Assembly: GCF_001592105.1 (NCBI RefSeq)
Contig: NZ_BCWE01000009.1
Location: forward strand, 1 to 64,000
DNA length: 64,000 bases
Origin: Desulfolucanica intricata
Lineage (GTDB): Bacteria; Bacillota; Desulfotomaculia; Desulfotomaculales; Desulfofarciminaceae
Reading direction: 5' to 3'
Shown here: in pieces, positions 27,233-37,302 of the stretch
How positions within the stretch are numbered: position 1 is the first letter of the stretch
How the letters are laid out: each line of letters starts with the position of its first letter
The notes under the pieces: model-generated
The model's database searches: none
What the model saw: the letters and a program-made list of their open reading frames with translations, nothing else
What the model was told of the DNA's origin: nothing
Program-made: the position numbers and the translations under genes

Positions 27233-28150
27233 TCAGTGATTACAGTGGCAGCTGCCGCCGGTTTTTTCCCCGGCACCCCGGGCAGCATTAATTATATTGC
27301 CTAATCCGGTCTTTTGCAGATTCCGGATATCATCATTATTTTTAAGCAGCACACTTATAGTTTGTTCCAGCACCTTCTCATTCAGTGAGTCAATACTAAG
27401 GGTTACCAGTGCCCTGGCCCAGTCTATTGTTTCAGATATCGAGGGCTGTTTAATCAATTCCAAATTAGACCTGATAAAACCGACAGCCCGGGCTACCTGC
27501 AGAGAAAGCTGCTCTCCGGCTTCAGGAACTTTAGTGCGCAGGATCCGCACCTCTTTTTCCACCGAAGGATAATTTATATAGAGATAGATACATCGCCTCT
27601 TTAATCCGTCTGAGATTTCCCGCTCCCCATTACTGGTTAAAACAACTATAGGTATATTGCGGGCCTGCAGGGTCCCCAATTCCGGTACGGAAACCTGAAA
27701 ATCAGATAAGATTTCAAATAAAAAAGCCTCAAACGGTTCATCTACCTTATCACACTCGTCAATCAGTAAAACAGGTCTTTGCTCAGCCCTGATTGCCTTA
27801 AGCAAAGGCCGCTCTAAGAGGTAATCTTCGCTAAACAAATCTTTTTCAATGAAATCTGCCCCTTCCCGATCCTTCAAAATTTGAATTTTTAAAAGCTGAC
27901 GCTGGTAATTCCATTCATAGAGGGCTTTATTTTCATCCAAACCTTCATAACACTGCAGACGAATAAGTTTCAGGCCAAAGGCCCTGCTTAAAACCTTGGC
28001 AATCTCTGTTTTCCCAACTCCGGGGGCACCTTCTACCAACAAGGGCTTTTCCAACTTTAGAGCTAAAAAAACCGTAGTTGCCAATTCAGAATCACATATA
28101 TATCCCTGCTGTTCTAATTTTTCTTGTAAAGCTGTTACAGTTAATTCCAA
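27233..28150 (-). CDS. MoxR-family AAA+ ATPase
   Basis: About 305 residues. The TTG at 28150 is favoured as start because GGGGAGGTGG lies 6 bases upstream; an ATG at 28168 would include that site in the coding region. The AAA+ core has Walker A EGAPGVGKTEIAK, Walker B PVLLIDECDKVDE, sensor 1 IVVLTSNGERE and GLKRRCIYL with the arginine finger. MoxR proteins pair with VWA proteins to remodel or activate client complexes. It sits between trmL and the VWA gene in the operon 29732-25770. Confidence 0.9.
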   Translation of the reverse strand: MELTVTALQEKLEQQGYICDSELATTVFLALKLEKPLLVEGAPGVGKTEIAKVLSRAFGLKLIRLQCYEGLDENKALYEWNYQRQLLKIQILKDREGADFIEKDLFSEDYLLERPLLKAIRAEQRPVLLIDECDKVDEPFEAFLFEILSDFQVSVPELGTLQARNIPIVVLTSNGEREISDGLKRRCIYLYINYPSVEKEVRILRTKVPEAGEQLSLQVARAVGFIRSNLELIKQPSISETIDWARALVTLSIDSLNEKVLEQTISVLLKNNDDIRNLQKTGLGNIINAARGAGEKTGGSCHCNH

Positions 28151-28172
28151 AATGGGCCACCTCCCCATTATT

Positions 28173-28631
28173 TTACTTAAGTCCCGGAAAACCCTGCTGG
28201 CGCAATGCCTCATAAATGATTATGGCTGCTGAATTAGCTAAATTTAGAGAGCGTGCGCCTGAAATCATTGGTATACGTACACAGTAATCTTTATTGGCCC
28301 GCAGTAAACTTTCCGGTAGTCCTTTTGTTTCTTTACCGAATACCAGAAAATCATTTGGCCCGTATTTAACCTCATCATAATGCTTACGGGCCTTAGTTGT
28401 AATATAAAAAAATGTGCCTTCCGGATATTTCAATCTTAAAGATTCAAAATTATCATGATGATATATCTCCACCAGGTGCCAGTAATCCAAGCCGGCCCGC
28501 TTTAAATATTTGTCCTCCGTAGAAAATCCCAAAGGGTGCACCAGGTGCAATACAGAGCCGGTAACAGCACAAGTACGGGCAATATTTCCTGTATTTGCGG
28601 GTATTTCGGGCTCGACTAAAACAATATGCAA
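28173..28631 (-). CDS. trmL: tRNA (cytidine(34)-2'-O)-methyltransferase
   Basis: About 152 residues of the SPOUT family. The TTG at 28631 gives the usual start HIVLVEPEIPANTGNIART; GGAGGTG lies 9 bases upstream, and an earlier TTG at 28649 would overlap that site. The VFGKETKGLP and IPMISGARSLNLANSAAI blocks form the knotted S-adenosylmethionine site. It methylates the ribose at the wobble base of some leucine tRNAs. It follows nth by 33 bases in the same operon. Confidence 0.93.
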   Translation of the reverse strand: MHIVLVEPEIPANTGNIARTCAVTGSVLHLVHPLGFSTEDKYLKRAGLDYWHLVEIYHHDNFESLRLKYPEGTFFYITTKARKHYDEVKYGPNDFLVFGKETKGLPESLLRANKDYCVRIPMISGARSLNLANSAAIIIYEALRQQGFPGLK

Positions 28632-28664
28632 TGTATATGGCACCTCCAAATTATAAGCCTTTGT

Positions 28665-29312
28665 TTATGTCGTCTTATTACCCGGACAAAGGCTAAGCAA
28701 GGGACAGTTCGAACAGTGCGGCTTTCTGGCAGTACATATTTCTCTCCCTAGAGTAATCAGCCGGTGATGAAAATCCTTTCTCAGGGGCGGAGGGATTTTA
28801 GCTATAAGCTCTTTTTCCGTTTCAAGAGGGTTCTTACCGGAGGCCAGTCCTAACCGGCCGGCCACCCGGTGTACATGGGTATCAACCGGCATAGCAGCCT
28901 GCCCAAAGGCCACACTTAAGACCACATTGGCAGTTTTGCGCCCTACTCCGGGTAAACTTTCCAGTTCCGTTCTGTTATCAGGAACCCTGGAATGATGTTT
29001 ATTCACTAATTCCCGGGCGGTTTGCACTATATAAAAAGCTTTACTTCTATAAAGACCACAGCCTTTGATTTCTACAGCCAGTTCTTCAGGAGACAATTTG
29101 GCAAAATCTTCCGGTGTTCGATATTTTTTAAATAATTTCTCCGTAACTTTATTAACTTGTTTATCCGTACACTGAGCTGACAATATTACTGCTACCAACA
29201 ACTCAAACTCATTTTTATAATGTAGAGCAGTGTTGGCATTTGGGTAGCTTCTTTCCAGCTGCTTTAAAATATCAGCAACTCTTTTCTTTTCCCCGTAATC
29301 TGACAAAAACAA
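28665..29312 (-). CDS. nth: Endonuclease III
   Basis: A 215-residue base-excision repair glycosylase/AP lyase acting on oxidised pyrimidines. The helix-hairpin-helix LPGVGRKTANVVLS carries the catalytic lysine and VDTHVHRVAGRLG has the catalytic aspartate. The end carries the four-Cys iron-sulfur motif (CTARKPHCSNCPLLSLC). It starts with TTG 3 bases after the preceding stop codon, so it is translationally linked to the CoA-binding gene. Confidence 0.95.
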   Translation of the reverse strand: MFLSDYGEKKRVADILKQLERSYPNANTALHYKNEFELLVAVILSAQCTDKQVNKVTEKLFKKYRTPEDFAKLSPEELAVEIKGCGLYRSKAFYIVQTARELVNKHHSRVPDNRTELESLPGVGRKTANVVLSVAFGQAAMPVDTHVHRVAGRLGLASGKNPLETEKELIAKIPPPLRKDFHHRLITLGREICTARKPHCSNCPLLSLCPGNKTT

Positions 29313-29315
29313 ATC

Positions 29316-29732
29316 TTAATCCCCCACCAACCTGTGGTGATCAACTTTTATACAGTGATTCATTATTACCATCAATCCCGCTTCCCTGGCAATCCGGGCA
29401 GCGGTTTCATTTTCTACTCCAAGCTGCATCCAAATTGCCCGCGGCTTTAGCTTTACTGCCTCCTCCACTATTGGAAGCACCTCCGAACTGCGTCTAAAAA
29501 TATTTACAATATCAATTTTTTCCGAAACATCAGATAAAGACGGGTAGGCTTTCTCTCCCAATACCTCATCAATCATTGGGTTAACCGGAAAAATCTTATA
29601 ACCATGATTTTTTAAATAATTACCAACCATATAACTATCCCGGTCCGGTTTATTGGATAAACCAACTATAGCTATATTTTTACTTTGGTGTAATAAATCC
29701 CTAATTTCGTTTTTACTGGGATTTTGCCCCAT
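29316..29732 (-). CDS. CoA-binding domain protein (YccU-like)
   Basis: A 138-residue single-domain protein of the CoA_binding_2 family. It has IAIVGLSNKPDRDSYMVGNY near the start (nucleotide-binding loop) and KIFPVNPMIDEVLGEKAYPSL in the middle, plus RAIWMQLG. It resembles the CoA-binding part of succinyl-CoA synthetase alpha and YccU/YneT proteins, whose role is unclear. It is first in an operon with nth, trmL, moxR and the VWA gene. Confidence 0.88.
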   Translation of the reverse strand: MGQNPSKNEIRDLLHQSKNIAIVGLSNKPDRDSYMVGNYLKNHGYKIFPVNPMIDEVLGEKAYPSLSDVSEKIDIVNIFRRSSEVLPIVEEAVKLKPRAIWMQLGVENETAARIAREAGLMVIMNHCIKVDHHRLVGD

Positions 29733-29936
29733 TTAAAACCCTCCCTGTAACGAATTTTATAACTTAATTATAGCATATTTAAGCTTTCCTCACCGCAAAC
29801 TAATCTAAACATTATAAAAATTATGTTTTAATAAAAATTTGCTAAATAAAACTTTCACTACGGGTAATAATATGTAATGCCTACATTTGCAAGGCCATTT
29901 TTTTTGTTATTACATTTAGAAAAAGGAGGGCACTCC

Positions 29937-30671
29937 ATGACTACCGTTGTTCCATGGCTAATTGGGGCTGCGATTTTATTGCTGGTGATATTTTCGCTGC
30001 TCAGGCCAATTCTAAAGCGCCCCGCTAAAAAAACAGCTGCCGAAAAACCGCTGTTCACACAGGAAACTGCAGAGGAGCTGGTACCTGTAAAAATTGAGTA
30101 CACAGCTCCGGCTCCTTCACCGCCCAAAGAGCCGGAAATTCATCTAACTAAAACCTACGGTTCTGACCGAATGGTTCTAATGGTTCGGGATCCGGACTGG
30201 TTATATGCATATTGGGAAATTACAGCTACCAAGCAGGAGGAGTTTAACCAAAATTATGGCCCGTCAGCATGGCGATCTTCCGAACCGGTACTGCGAGTCT
30301 ATGATGTAACCGGGATTTCTTTCAACGGAGAAAATGCTAACTATTATAAAGACATCTCAATAAATAATGATGCAGACAGCTGGCACATTAATGTTGGAGA
30401 ACCTAACAGAGCTTTTTGTGTGGACTTAGGAAGAAAACTTGCAGACGGTCGTTTCGTAACACTATTGAGATCTAATATTGTTTGTACTCCCAGAGCCGGT
30501 TTATCGGATTGCCTGGATGAAGAATGGATGTGGATCGAAGGAATATATCGTTACATGGGTAAATGGCAATACGGACTCAGTTCTCCAACCATTGTTGAAC
30601 AATTTGGTCCGGAAAAGGGAGTTATACCGCTGGGAATCAGTTCACCGGGATTCACAGAAAAACACAGTTAA
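29937..30671 (+). CDS. DUF4912 protein with N-terminal membrane anchor
   Basis: About 244 residues from the ATG at 29937, which has AAAAAGGAGGG 6 bases upstream. An N-terminal helix (VVPWLIGAAILLLVIFSLL) anchors the protein, and a proline-rich linker leads to a DUF4912 domain with RMVLMVRDPDWLYAYWEIT, a conserved Trp-rich strand, and ADGRFVTLLRSNIVCTPR. DUF4912 proteins often accompany GH57 branching enzymes and are thought to bind polysaccharide, though the function is unproven. It is followed after 43 bases by such an enzyme. Confidence 0.85.
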   Translation: MTTVVPWLIGAAILLLVIFSLLRPILKRPAKKTAAEKPLFTQETAEELVPVKIEYTAPAPSPPKEPEIHLTKTYGSDRMVLMVRDPDWLYAYWEITATKQEEFNQNYGPSAWRSSEPVLRVYDVTGISFNGENANYYKDISINNDADSWHINVGEPNRAFCVDLGRKLADGRFVTLLRSNIVCTPRAGLSDCLDEEWMWIEGIYRYMGKWQYGLSSPTIVEQFGPEKGVIPLGISSPGFTEKHS

Positions 30672-30714
30672 ATTACACATCTTAAAACAATAACTTAGTG
30701 AAAGGGAGAAAAAA

Positions 30715-32322
30715 ATGCCCCAAGGTTACCTGGCACTGGTATTACATGCACATTTACCTTATGTTCGACATCCGGAACATGAGGATTTCTTAGAGGAAAA
30801 ATGGCTCTATGAGGCTATAACAGAAACTTATATACCACTTATTTCAATTTTTGACCGTCTCATTGATGACGGTGTACCGTTTCGACTGACATTTTCCATC
30901 TCACCGCCTCTGTTATCTATGTTAATAGATCCTTTACTTCAGGAAAGATATGAAAAACATCTTAACAAGTTAATAGAGCTGATTGAAAAAGAAATGGGCC
31001 GCACCTACGGCAGCCCCTTTCATGAAACCGCCAAAATGTACCGAACTCGTTTCTATGAAGCACGAGACATATTTTGCAACAGATACAACCGCAATTTAGT
31101 TCAAGCTTTTAAGAAATTTCAAGATGCAGGCCGCCTGGAAGTTACCACCTGCGCTGCAACTCACGGTTTTCTGCCGTTGATGCTTCACCGGGAAGCAGTA
31201 CAGGGACAAATTAAAACGGCAGTTGACCTGCACACTAAACATTTTGGCAGACCGCCCCAAGGTATTTGGCTGCCTGAATGCGGCTATACCCCGGGAATAG
31301 ATAAAATTCTAAAGGAAAATAACATTAAATTTTTCTTTACTGATACCCATGGAATAATGTATGCTTCACACCGGCCCCGCTTTGGTGTATTTGCACCGAT
31401 TTTCTGCCCCTCCGGTGTGGCAGCTTTCGGCCGTGATATCGAATCCTCTAAACAGGTATGGAGTAAAGATGAAGGTTACCCGGGGGATTTCAATTACCGT
31501 GAATTTTATCGGGATATCGGCTTTGATTTGGATTTTGAATATATAAAACCCTATATTCATCCAGACGGAATTCGTGTTCATACTGGAATAAAATACTATC
31601 GGATAACCGGGAAAACCCATGATAAACAGCCATATGATCCTTGGAAAGCCGATCAAATGGCAGCCATTCACGCCGGAAATTTTATGTTTAACCGTGAACT
31701 TCAGGTAAAGCACTTAACTACCCTCATGGACAGGCCGCCGGTTATCGTAGCACCTTACGACGCCGAACTTTACGGTCACTGGTGGTTTGAGGGACCCCAG
31801 TGGTTAAATTATCTAATAAGAAAAATTGCTTATGATCAAGATACTATAAAATTAATCACACCAAGTGATTACCTAAAAATGTTTCCCTGTAATCAGGTAG
31901 CTACACCCTGTGCTTCGACCTGGGGTAATAAAGGTTATAATGAGGTATGGCTAAACGGATCGAATGATTGGATTTACCGCCATTTACACATTGCTGCTGA
32001 ACGAATGATTGAATTAGCCAACACTTATCCGGGTGCAGGTGAAAATCTTCGCCGGGCCTTAAACCAGGCAGCCCGTGAACTGGTTTTAGCACAAAGCAGT
32101 GATTGGGCTTTTATTATCAGCACTGATACAATGGTGGAATACGCTGTCAAGAGAACTAAGCAGCATATAAGTAATTTCCTTCGCCTTTATGACCAAATCA
32201 AAGGTAACCGAATTGATGTAGGTTGGCTTAATCACCTTGAGTATCAAAATAACATCTTTCCGGATATTAATTATGAAAATTACCAATCTCCAAACGGCAC
32301 TCCTACTGCAGTAAACGCTTAG
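30715..32322 (+). CDS. GH57 1,4-alpha-glucan branching enzyme
   Basis: A 535-residue glycoside hydrolase family 57 protein. It makes alpha-1,6 branches in glycogen-like glucan. Family blocks present are LVLHAHLPYVRHPE at the start, TCAATHGFLPL, GIWLPECGYTPG with nucleophile Glu188, and APYDAELYGHWWFEGP with acid/base Asp349. The C-terminal domain resembles other GH57 branching enzymes. Together with the GT4 synthase, the sugar nucleotidyltransferase and the starch-binding module further along it forms a storage-polysaccharide set. Confidence 0.92.
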   Translation: MPQGYLALVLHAHLPYVRHPEHEDFLEEKWLYEAITETYIPLISIFDRLIDDGVPFRLTFSISPPLLSMLIDPLLQERYEKHLNKLIELIEKEMGRTYGSPFHETAKMYRTRFYEARDIFCNRYNRNLVQAFKKFQDAGRLEVTTCAATHGFLPLMLHREAVQGQIKTAVDLHTKHFGRPPQGIWLPECGYTPGIDKILKENNIKFFFTDTHGIMYASHRPRFGVFAPIFCPSGVAAFGRDIESSKQVWSKDEGYPGDFNYREFYRDIGFDLDFEYIKPYIHPDGIRVHTGIKYYRITGKTHDKQPYDPWKADQMAAIHAGNFMFNRELQVKHLTTLMDRPPVIVAPYDAELYGHWWFEGPQWLNYLIRKIAYDQDTIKLITPSDYLKMFPCNQVATPCASTWGNKGYNEVWLNGSNDWIYRHLHIAAERMIELANTYPGAGENLRRALNQAARELVLAQSSDWAFIISTDTMVEYAVKRTKQHISNFLRLYDQIKGNRIDVGWLNHLEYQNNIFPDINYENYQSPNGTPTAVNA

Positions 32323-32349
32323 AGACACAGTATCAAATATAGACACTTT

Positions 32350-32389
32350 AAACTACACCCGCCAATTAAAAAGCGGATGTAGTTTTTTT
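32350..32389 (+). terminator. Terminator of the GH57 gene
   Basis: A 13-bp stem with one mismatch (32350-32362/32373-32385) is followed by TTTTTTT. The rest of the gap to 32565 is AT-rich and has a direct repeat ATAATTGATT. Confidence 0.85.
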
Positions 32390-32565
32390 GTTTAATAAAT
32401 ATAAAAAAAACTTAATGTTCCATTAACCTTCGTTATTATACCGTTAGCCCTGAGAAAATAACTTTTTAATCTTTTATATCCCGGTTTTATCATACTTTTT
32501 GCATAATTGATTCATAATTGATTGGTTAAAGTTTATAAATATTTACCCGGGTAGGGGGGGGTGAG

Positions 32566-32619
32566 ATGCTTTTAGTAAAAGTTATGTGTTTAAATTTTAA
32601 AATAAAAAGGAGTGAATGA
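32566..32619 (+). CDS. Possible 17-residue leader peptide before the transporter
   Basis: An ATG after GGGGGGGGTGAG, one of the strongest ribosome sites here, opens a 17-codon frame ending in TGA 4 bases before the transporter ATG. It may be a leader peptide that couples translation to the transporter, or just a chance frame beside a G-rich site. Confidence 0.3.
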   Translation: MLLVKVMCLNFKIKRSE

Positions 32620-32623
32620 TTCT

Positions 32624-33247
32624 ATGTCCAAAGGTCATGATTGGGCCAATCCGGCTCCGGCGGGTTTAGTAGCATTAGCTATGGCATGTTTTACTTTTTT
32701 CGCACTTTTAACAGGCCGCGTTGATCATTCTGCAATTGGATTATTAGGCTGCTGGCTAATAGGTGGTTTTGTTATTCAGGTAATCGTCGGTCTTATCGAA
32801 TTAAAAGAAGGAAACTCCACCGGTGGTAACGTTTTTACCTACTTTTCTGCATTTTTTATGCTGGTATCAGGGATGGAAATGCTTTTTAAATACTTTGCCG
32901 GTGTATACGGATGGCAAATTGATGCCAGAATCGACGGTTGGGCCTGGCTGCCCCTGGCAATTGCTCTAATTCTCTGGACCCCGGCTTATTTCAAGTCTCC
33001 GTTGTCCTTACTTGTTGCAGTATTGGCATTGGACCCGGCTGTATTAATGATTTCCTTAATGGATATGGGAGTTTTAGCTAAAACTTATTCGCCTATAGCC
33101 GGAAATCTTCTTTTTATCGCAGGTATTTTTGGATTATACACTGCATCTGCAATTATTTTAAATACAGCTTTCGGAAGAACAATTCTCCCCATGGGCAGTC
33201 CCCTTGTTAAACAAAGCACTTCAGCAGGTATCAGCAGCGCGCACTAA
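32624..33247 (+). CDS. GPR1/FUN34/YaaH (SatP-like) acetate/succinate transporter
   Basis: About 207 residues from the ATG at 32624, with AAAGGAGTG upstream. A six-helix membrane protein opening with the family signature NPAPAGLVALAM; GRT-LPMGSPL is at the end. Family members (SatP/AceTr) move acetate or succinate with protons or as channels. It breaks up the polysaccharide genes and ends at a shared bidirectional terminator. Confidence 0.88.
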   Translation: MSKGHDWANPAPAGLVALAMACFTFFALLTGRVDHSAIGLLGCWLIGGFVIQVIVGLIELKEGNSTGGNVFTYFSAFFMLVSGMEMLFKYFAGVYGWQIDARIDGWAWLPLAIALILWTPAYFKSPLSLLVAVLALDPAVLMISLMDMGVLAKTYSPIAGNLLFIAGIFGLYTASAIILNTAFGRTILPMGSPLVKQSTSAGISSAH

Positions 33248-33260
33248 TTTTTTAATACTT

Positions 33261-33305
33261 AAAAAGAAACTCCCACGTTTGCACGTTTGGGAGTCTCTTT
33301 TTTTT
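33261..33305. terminator. Bidirectional terminator between convergent genes
   Basis: AAAAAGAAACTCCCA pairs with TGGGAGTCTCTTTTT around a loop that holds GTTTGCAC. It suits both the transporter gene and the minus-strand gene ending at 33308. Confidence 0.85.
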
Positions 33306-33307
33306 AA

Positions 33308-35812
33308 TTATTCTTGATTGGTCCCGGCACCAACAATTGAACTGATTTTATTAATATACATGTCAGTTAATGATTCGGCAATTTCCATTGATGTCCCTTC
33401 ACTAAAGACCCGGCAAACCGGTTCTTCCGGATCCGGGAGCACCAAAGCCCAACCCTCCGGGTGATAAACCTTAACCCCATCCAGCAACTCTAAATGGTCC
33501 ACCGGTGGATTTTCGACCAGTTCTCTGATTACTCTGCCTTTCGCCTCCCAGGGTACAGGTACTTCTTTTTTATTCAAGAAGAAATCCGGAATTTCATCCA
33601 CCAGTTCGGCCAGGGTAAGGCTATTTTTGGCACAAAATTCAAAAATCCGGGCCAAAGCCGATAAAGCGTCAAAATGCATAAAAAATTGAGAGATATGTGA
33701 CTCTTTATCATCAGAAGTTTTCGCACTTTCGTCCTGAATCATTACCTTTTCCAAAAAGTCCTGGATAGCAGTTTTGGTTCTAACCACTCGTCCTTGATAC
33801 TGCTCAGCCAGAGTTTCAATAACCCGGGGAGCAGTAACCGGTACAACTACCGAGCCACCCTGTTCTTTTAAAATTACCAGGGCAATTAAAGTTGTCAGCA
33901 ATTCATCTTTGATCACGCGGCCTTTTCCGTCTACTAATATTAGCCTGTCCGCATTAGGATCCAATAACGCACCGGCGTGTGCTTTCCTCTCTATTACCGA
34001 TTTAGCCAGCTCCGGTAAAGCATCCTGGTAATACTGCCAACCTTTTATAGGATCACCTGAATTTTGTCCCTCCGGGTACTCTACTTCCAAACCCAATTCA
34101 CTAAACAAGGGTGGTATAAATCTCTCCAGATTTGTCCGGTCATATATAAGCATCAATCGAAATCCGGTACTTCGTAATAAACTACTGTCTATTTGGCGGG
34201 ATATTGACTGCAGATAAGTCTCGGACATGGCAGGGACTACCCGGGGCTTCCTCAGTTTTGATACATCAACGCGCTGAAAATCCTCACGCATTAATGCATT
34301 TTCAACTTTACGCTCTTCTCCCCGGGAAATGTTTCCTCCACGTTTGTTAGTAAATATCATAGTTACTTTATCAGGCCGCTGGGAAGATATTTTAATGTGT
34401 ACTCCTCCCTTACAATCCATAGAACGCATGACAAGCCGGTGCATCGGGGTAATCCCGACACCTAAATCAAACACCTCCGCTCCGCTGGACTGCAGACCGG
34501 AAATCAGGGCATCTTTAACCATTTGTGAGGCGGGATAATTATCACAACTCACTCCGGCCCGGGCACCTATTCCCAAAAAAGAACCAAAGGCAGCACCGAC
34601 CCGGGAAGCAAATTCCGGTGTGATTTCCACATTAGCCAGCCCGGTAATTCCTTCCAGGCCAAATACTTTCTTGGGCAGGCGGGTTCCCCAAATCATGCTG
34701 CGCTGAACAACCGACCCCATATCCACAAGCTTGTTCGGCCATAATTTTACATCCGGCTTGATTAAACCATGTTCTTTAATGACCGAATCATCACCTATAA
34801 CCGCCCCTTCATAGACCCCGGCATTAGCTTGAACCTGAACCCGGCTCCCTAAAACAGCACCCCTTATGGCCGCACCTGAACCCATAAACACGTGATTCCA
34901 AATTACACTACGTTTAACGGAAGTTTGCTCTTTTAGAACACAACCTTCACCAATCACACTGTAAGGCTCAATCTTCACCTTGGATCCAATTTGGCAATTG
35001 TCACCGATTAACACCGGCCCGCTAATTTCTGCATTATCATTTATACTGGCACCGGAACCCACCCATACCCCCGGAGTAATTTCTCGGCCGGGGATTTCAA
35101 CCTGCACTTTCCCGGAAAGCGCATCATAATGGGATTGTAGATACTGCTGCAGATTTCCGATATCACACCAGTAACCCGGGAGAACTGCTCCAAACATCGG
35201 CTTTTTATCCTTCAGCAGCAGGGGAAAAAGATCTTTACTGAAATCAAACACCTGACCCGGAGCAAAATAATCCAGCACCTCCGGCTCCAATATATAGATA
35301 CCTGTATTCACAGTATCACTAAAAACTTCACCCCAGCTGGGCTTCTCTAAAAATTGCCTGATACGGCCGTTTTCTTCGGTAATAACTACCCCGTATTCCA
35401 GTGGGCAGTCCACTCTGGTTAAAACCAGTGTCGCAATAGAACCCCGCCGGCGATGAAAATCGATAGCCTTCGATAAATCCAAATCAGTTAAAGCATCTCC
35501 GCTGATAACCAGAAATGTTTCATCTAAAAAGTTTCCTGCATTTTTTACACTTCCCGCCGTTCCCAGCGGCACTTCTTCAACAAAATAACGCATATTGACC
35601 CCAAATTCCGCACCATTACCAAAATAATCCCTAATAGCATCGGGCTGGTACTGCAGGGTAACACCAATATCAGTGAGGTTGTGTTTTTTTAACAAGTCGA
35701 TAATATGACACATAATCGGCTTATTTAATACCGGAACCATTGGTTTAGGGCGACCGCAGGTCAGTGGCCTTAAACGGGAGCCTTCACCACCGGCCATAAT
35801 TATTGCTTTCAT
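33308..35812 (-). CDS. Sugar-1-phosphate nucleotidyltransferase fused to phosphohexomutase-like domain
   Basis: An 834-residue fusion. Residues 1-235 are a nucleotidyltransferase ([34 protein letters not shown]). Residues 250-370 are a left-handed beta-helix of hexapeptide repeats. Residues 385-834 resemble alpha-D-phosphohexomutase. In that last part the phosphoserine loop, normally TASHNP, reads KISSQRPDK, and the metal loop reads DPNADR instead of DGDADR, so mutase activity may be lost. Such fusions are annotated as mannose-1-phosphate guanylyltransferase. The likely role is to make an activated hexose for the polysaccharide genes beside it. Confidence 0.88.
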   Translation of the reverse strand: MKAIIMAGGEGSRLRPLTCGRPKPMVPVLNKPIMCHIIDLLKKHNLTDIGVTLQYQPDAIRDYFGNGAEFGVNMRYFVEEVPLGTAGSVKNAGNFLDETFLVISGDALTDLDLSKAIDFHRRRGSIATLVLTRVDCPLEYGVVITEENGRIRQFLEKPSWGEVFSDTVNTGIYILEPEVLDYFAPGQVFDFSKDLFPLLLKDKKPMFGAVLPGYWCDIGNLQQYLQSHYDALSGKVQVEIPGREITPGVWVGSGASINDNAEISGPVLIGDNCQIGSKVKIEPYSVIGEGCVLKEQTSVKRSVIWNHVFMGSGAAIRGAVLGSRVQVQANAGVYEGAVIGDDSVIKEHGLIKPDVKLWPNKLVDMGSVVQRSMIWGTRLPKKVFGLEGITGLANVEITPEFASRVGAAFGSFLGIGARAGVSCDNYPASQMVKDALISGLQSSGAEVFDLGVGITPMHRLVMRSMDCKGGVHIKISSQRPDKVTMIFTNKRGGNISRGEERKVENALMREDFQRVDVSKLRKPRVVPAMSETYLQSISRQIDSSLLRSTGFRLMLIYDRTNLERFIPPLFSELGLEVEYPEGQNSGDPIKGWQYYQDALPELAKSVIERKAHAGALLDPNADRLILVDGKGRVIKDELLTTLIALVILKEQGGSVVVPVTAPRVIETLAEQYQGRVVRTKTAIQDFLEKVMIQDESAKTSDDKESHISQFFMHFDALSALARIFEFCAKNSLTLAELVDEIPDFFLNKKEVPVPWEAKGRVIRELVENPPVDHLELLDGVKVYHPEGWALVLPDPEEPVCRVFSEGTSMEIAESLTDMYINKISSIVGAGTNQE

Positions 35813-35841
35813 AAATTTACCCTCCTTAGGCTGCTTTGGTA

Positions 35842-37089
35842 CTAGTATTTTCCCAAAAAGCGGGAAAACCGGTCAAAAATCCAACCCTGGCGTTCGGGCT
35901 GACCGTGCCAGGCAGACGTTTTATAGGCTTCCAGTACTTCCTCATAAATAGTTTTGGTTTGCCCGGCAATTTTTCTCCATCCAAAATCTCTCAATACCTT
36001 ACGATAAGCATTCTCAACCAAAGTATTAGCTAACTGCGGCTGCCGGAGAATAGGTACAATATTATCCGCCAGAGAGCGGCTGTTTCCGGTATAGGCTTTA
36101 AGTCCGTCTACCCCGTGTACTACAATTTCACTCAACCCCCCGGTATCCGAAACCACAACCGGGGTACGGGCTGCCATTGCTTCCAGTGCAACTATTCCGA
36201 AAGGCTCATACAAACTGGGAAAAACTGCGACATCCGCCCAGTGGTAAAGCGCATTACGCACTTGATCACTTATGTACCCGGTAAAATATACCCGGTTAGC
36301 TATACCCATTTGATTTACCTGTTCACGCAGGGCACCTTCATGCGGGCCTTTTCCCGCAATGATAAACTTAACCTTTGGCTCCCGGGTTAAAATATCCGGG
36401 GCCGCATCAAGCAGTACTTGCACACCCTTTTCCCGAACCAGCCGGCCTACATAGAAAATTATTTTTTCATCCGGAGCTGCATAGGTATCCCGGGAAAAAC
36501 CCTGTTCTTTATACATAAAACTTTCCGGATTTACACCGTTAGGAATAACCTTAAGTTTATCCTGCGGAATCTGGAATACACGTCTCAATTCGTTTTCCAT
36601 ATAGTGACTGCAGCAGATTACCCGCCAGGCTTCATAATTAAGCCACCATTCAATATCACTGATATGTCTTTGAATATCATTGTGTAAGCCGTGATTTCGA
36701 CCATATTCCGTAGCATGTATAGTAGCTACCATAGGTAATTGATAAGCATGCTTTAATGCTCTGGCTGTATAGGCCACTAACCAATCGTGGGCATGCAGAA
36801 CGTGTACACCCTGCAGATCGTTAACTAAAGGTATAGCCCGCTCAAGCATAGCCACATTAAGCTGCATGACCCAGGTTACAAAATCCGGACTGGAAACCTG
36901 ATACGGATGAACTCTATGCACATGTACACCGTTAACCTGCTCATATTCCGGGGCCCCCGGCGAACCGCAGGTGATTAAAAAGACCTCCACTTCCTCTTTT
37001 ATAAGTGCGGAGGTTAAATCATAAACATGTTGGGCTAATCCCCCGACACTCTTCGGCGGATACTCCCAAGACAACATTACTACACGCAT
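35842..37089 (-). CDS. GT4 glycosyltransferase, glycogen synthase-like
   Basis: About 415 residues from the ATG at 37089, which follows GAGGAGGC; the frame stays open to 37218. The GT-B fold has [20 protein letters not shown] at the start, [11 protein letters not shown], the donor-binding [16 protein letters not shown], and [17 protein letters not shown] with the ExFGIVxLEA motif. It resembles ADP- or UDP-glucose-dependent glucan synthases of anaerobes. It lies 29 bases upstream of the nucleotidyltransferase fusion on the same strand, so the two genes probably form an operon. Confidence 0.9.
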   Translation of the reverse strand: MRVVMLSWEYPPKSVGGLAQHVYDLTSALIKEEVEVFLITCGSPGAPEYEQVNGVHVHRVHPYQVSSPDFVTWVMQLNVAMLERAIPLVNDLQGVHVLHAHDWLVAYTARALKHAYQLPMVATIHATEYGRNHGLHNDIQRHISDIEWWLNYEAWRVICCSHYMENELRRVFQIPQDKLKVIPNGVNPESFMYKEQGFSRDTYAAPDEKIIFYVGRLVREKGVQVLLDAAPDILTREPKVKFIIAGKGPHEGALREQVNQMGIANRVYFTGYISDQVRNALYHWADVAVFPSLYEPFGIVALEAMAARTPVVVSDTGGLSEIVVHGVDGLKAYTGNSRSLADNIVPILRQPQLANTLVENAYRKVLRDFGWRKIAGQTKTIYEEVLEAYKTSAWHGQPERQGWIFDRFSRFLGKY

Positions 37090-37174
37090 TATTTTTGCCT
37101 CCTCAATAAGCCGTTTCAAGCACCGTCCTATTTTTAATAGTATGTACAATTCTTTTCTAAATATGCCCAGTTTT

Positions 37175-37240
37175 ACAAGAAAGTCGTCATCAGCGACTTT
37201 CGAGACAGCCGAGGGCACTTATACTTGAGGAAATTATGCA
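37175..37240. repeat. Intergenic repeat family R, copy 3
   Basis: It has the left half of the repeat: hairpin AAAGTCG/CGACTTT, GAGACAGCCGAGGGCACTT and CTTGAGGAAATTATGC. The hairpin arm differs from copy 2 at one paired base that remains a G-T pair. It lies 86 bases upstream of the GT4 start codon. Confidence 0.75.
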
Positions 37241-37261
37241 GCGCTAATCCCAAAAAAATGA

Positions 37262-37300
37262 AAAAAAAACCCTACCGTTTTAAACGATAGGGTTTTTCTT
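37262..37300 (-). terminator. Terminator of the starch-binding module gene
   Basis: A stem of about 13 bp (AAAACCCTACCGTT with AACGATAGGGTTTT, one mismatch) follows the stop codon at 37303. An A/T-rich tract follows on each side. Confidence 0.9.
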
Positions 37301-37302
37301 TT

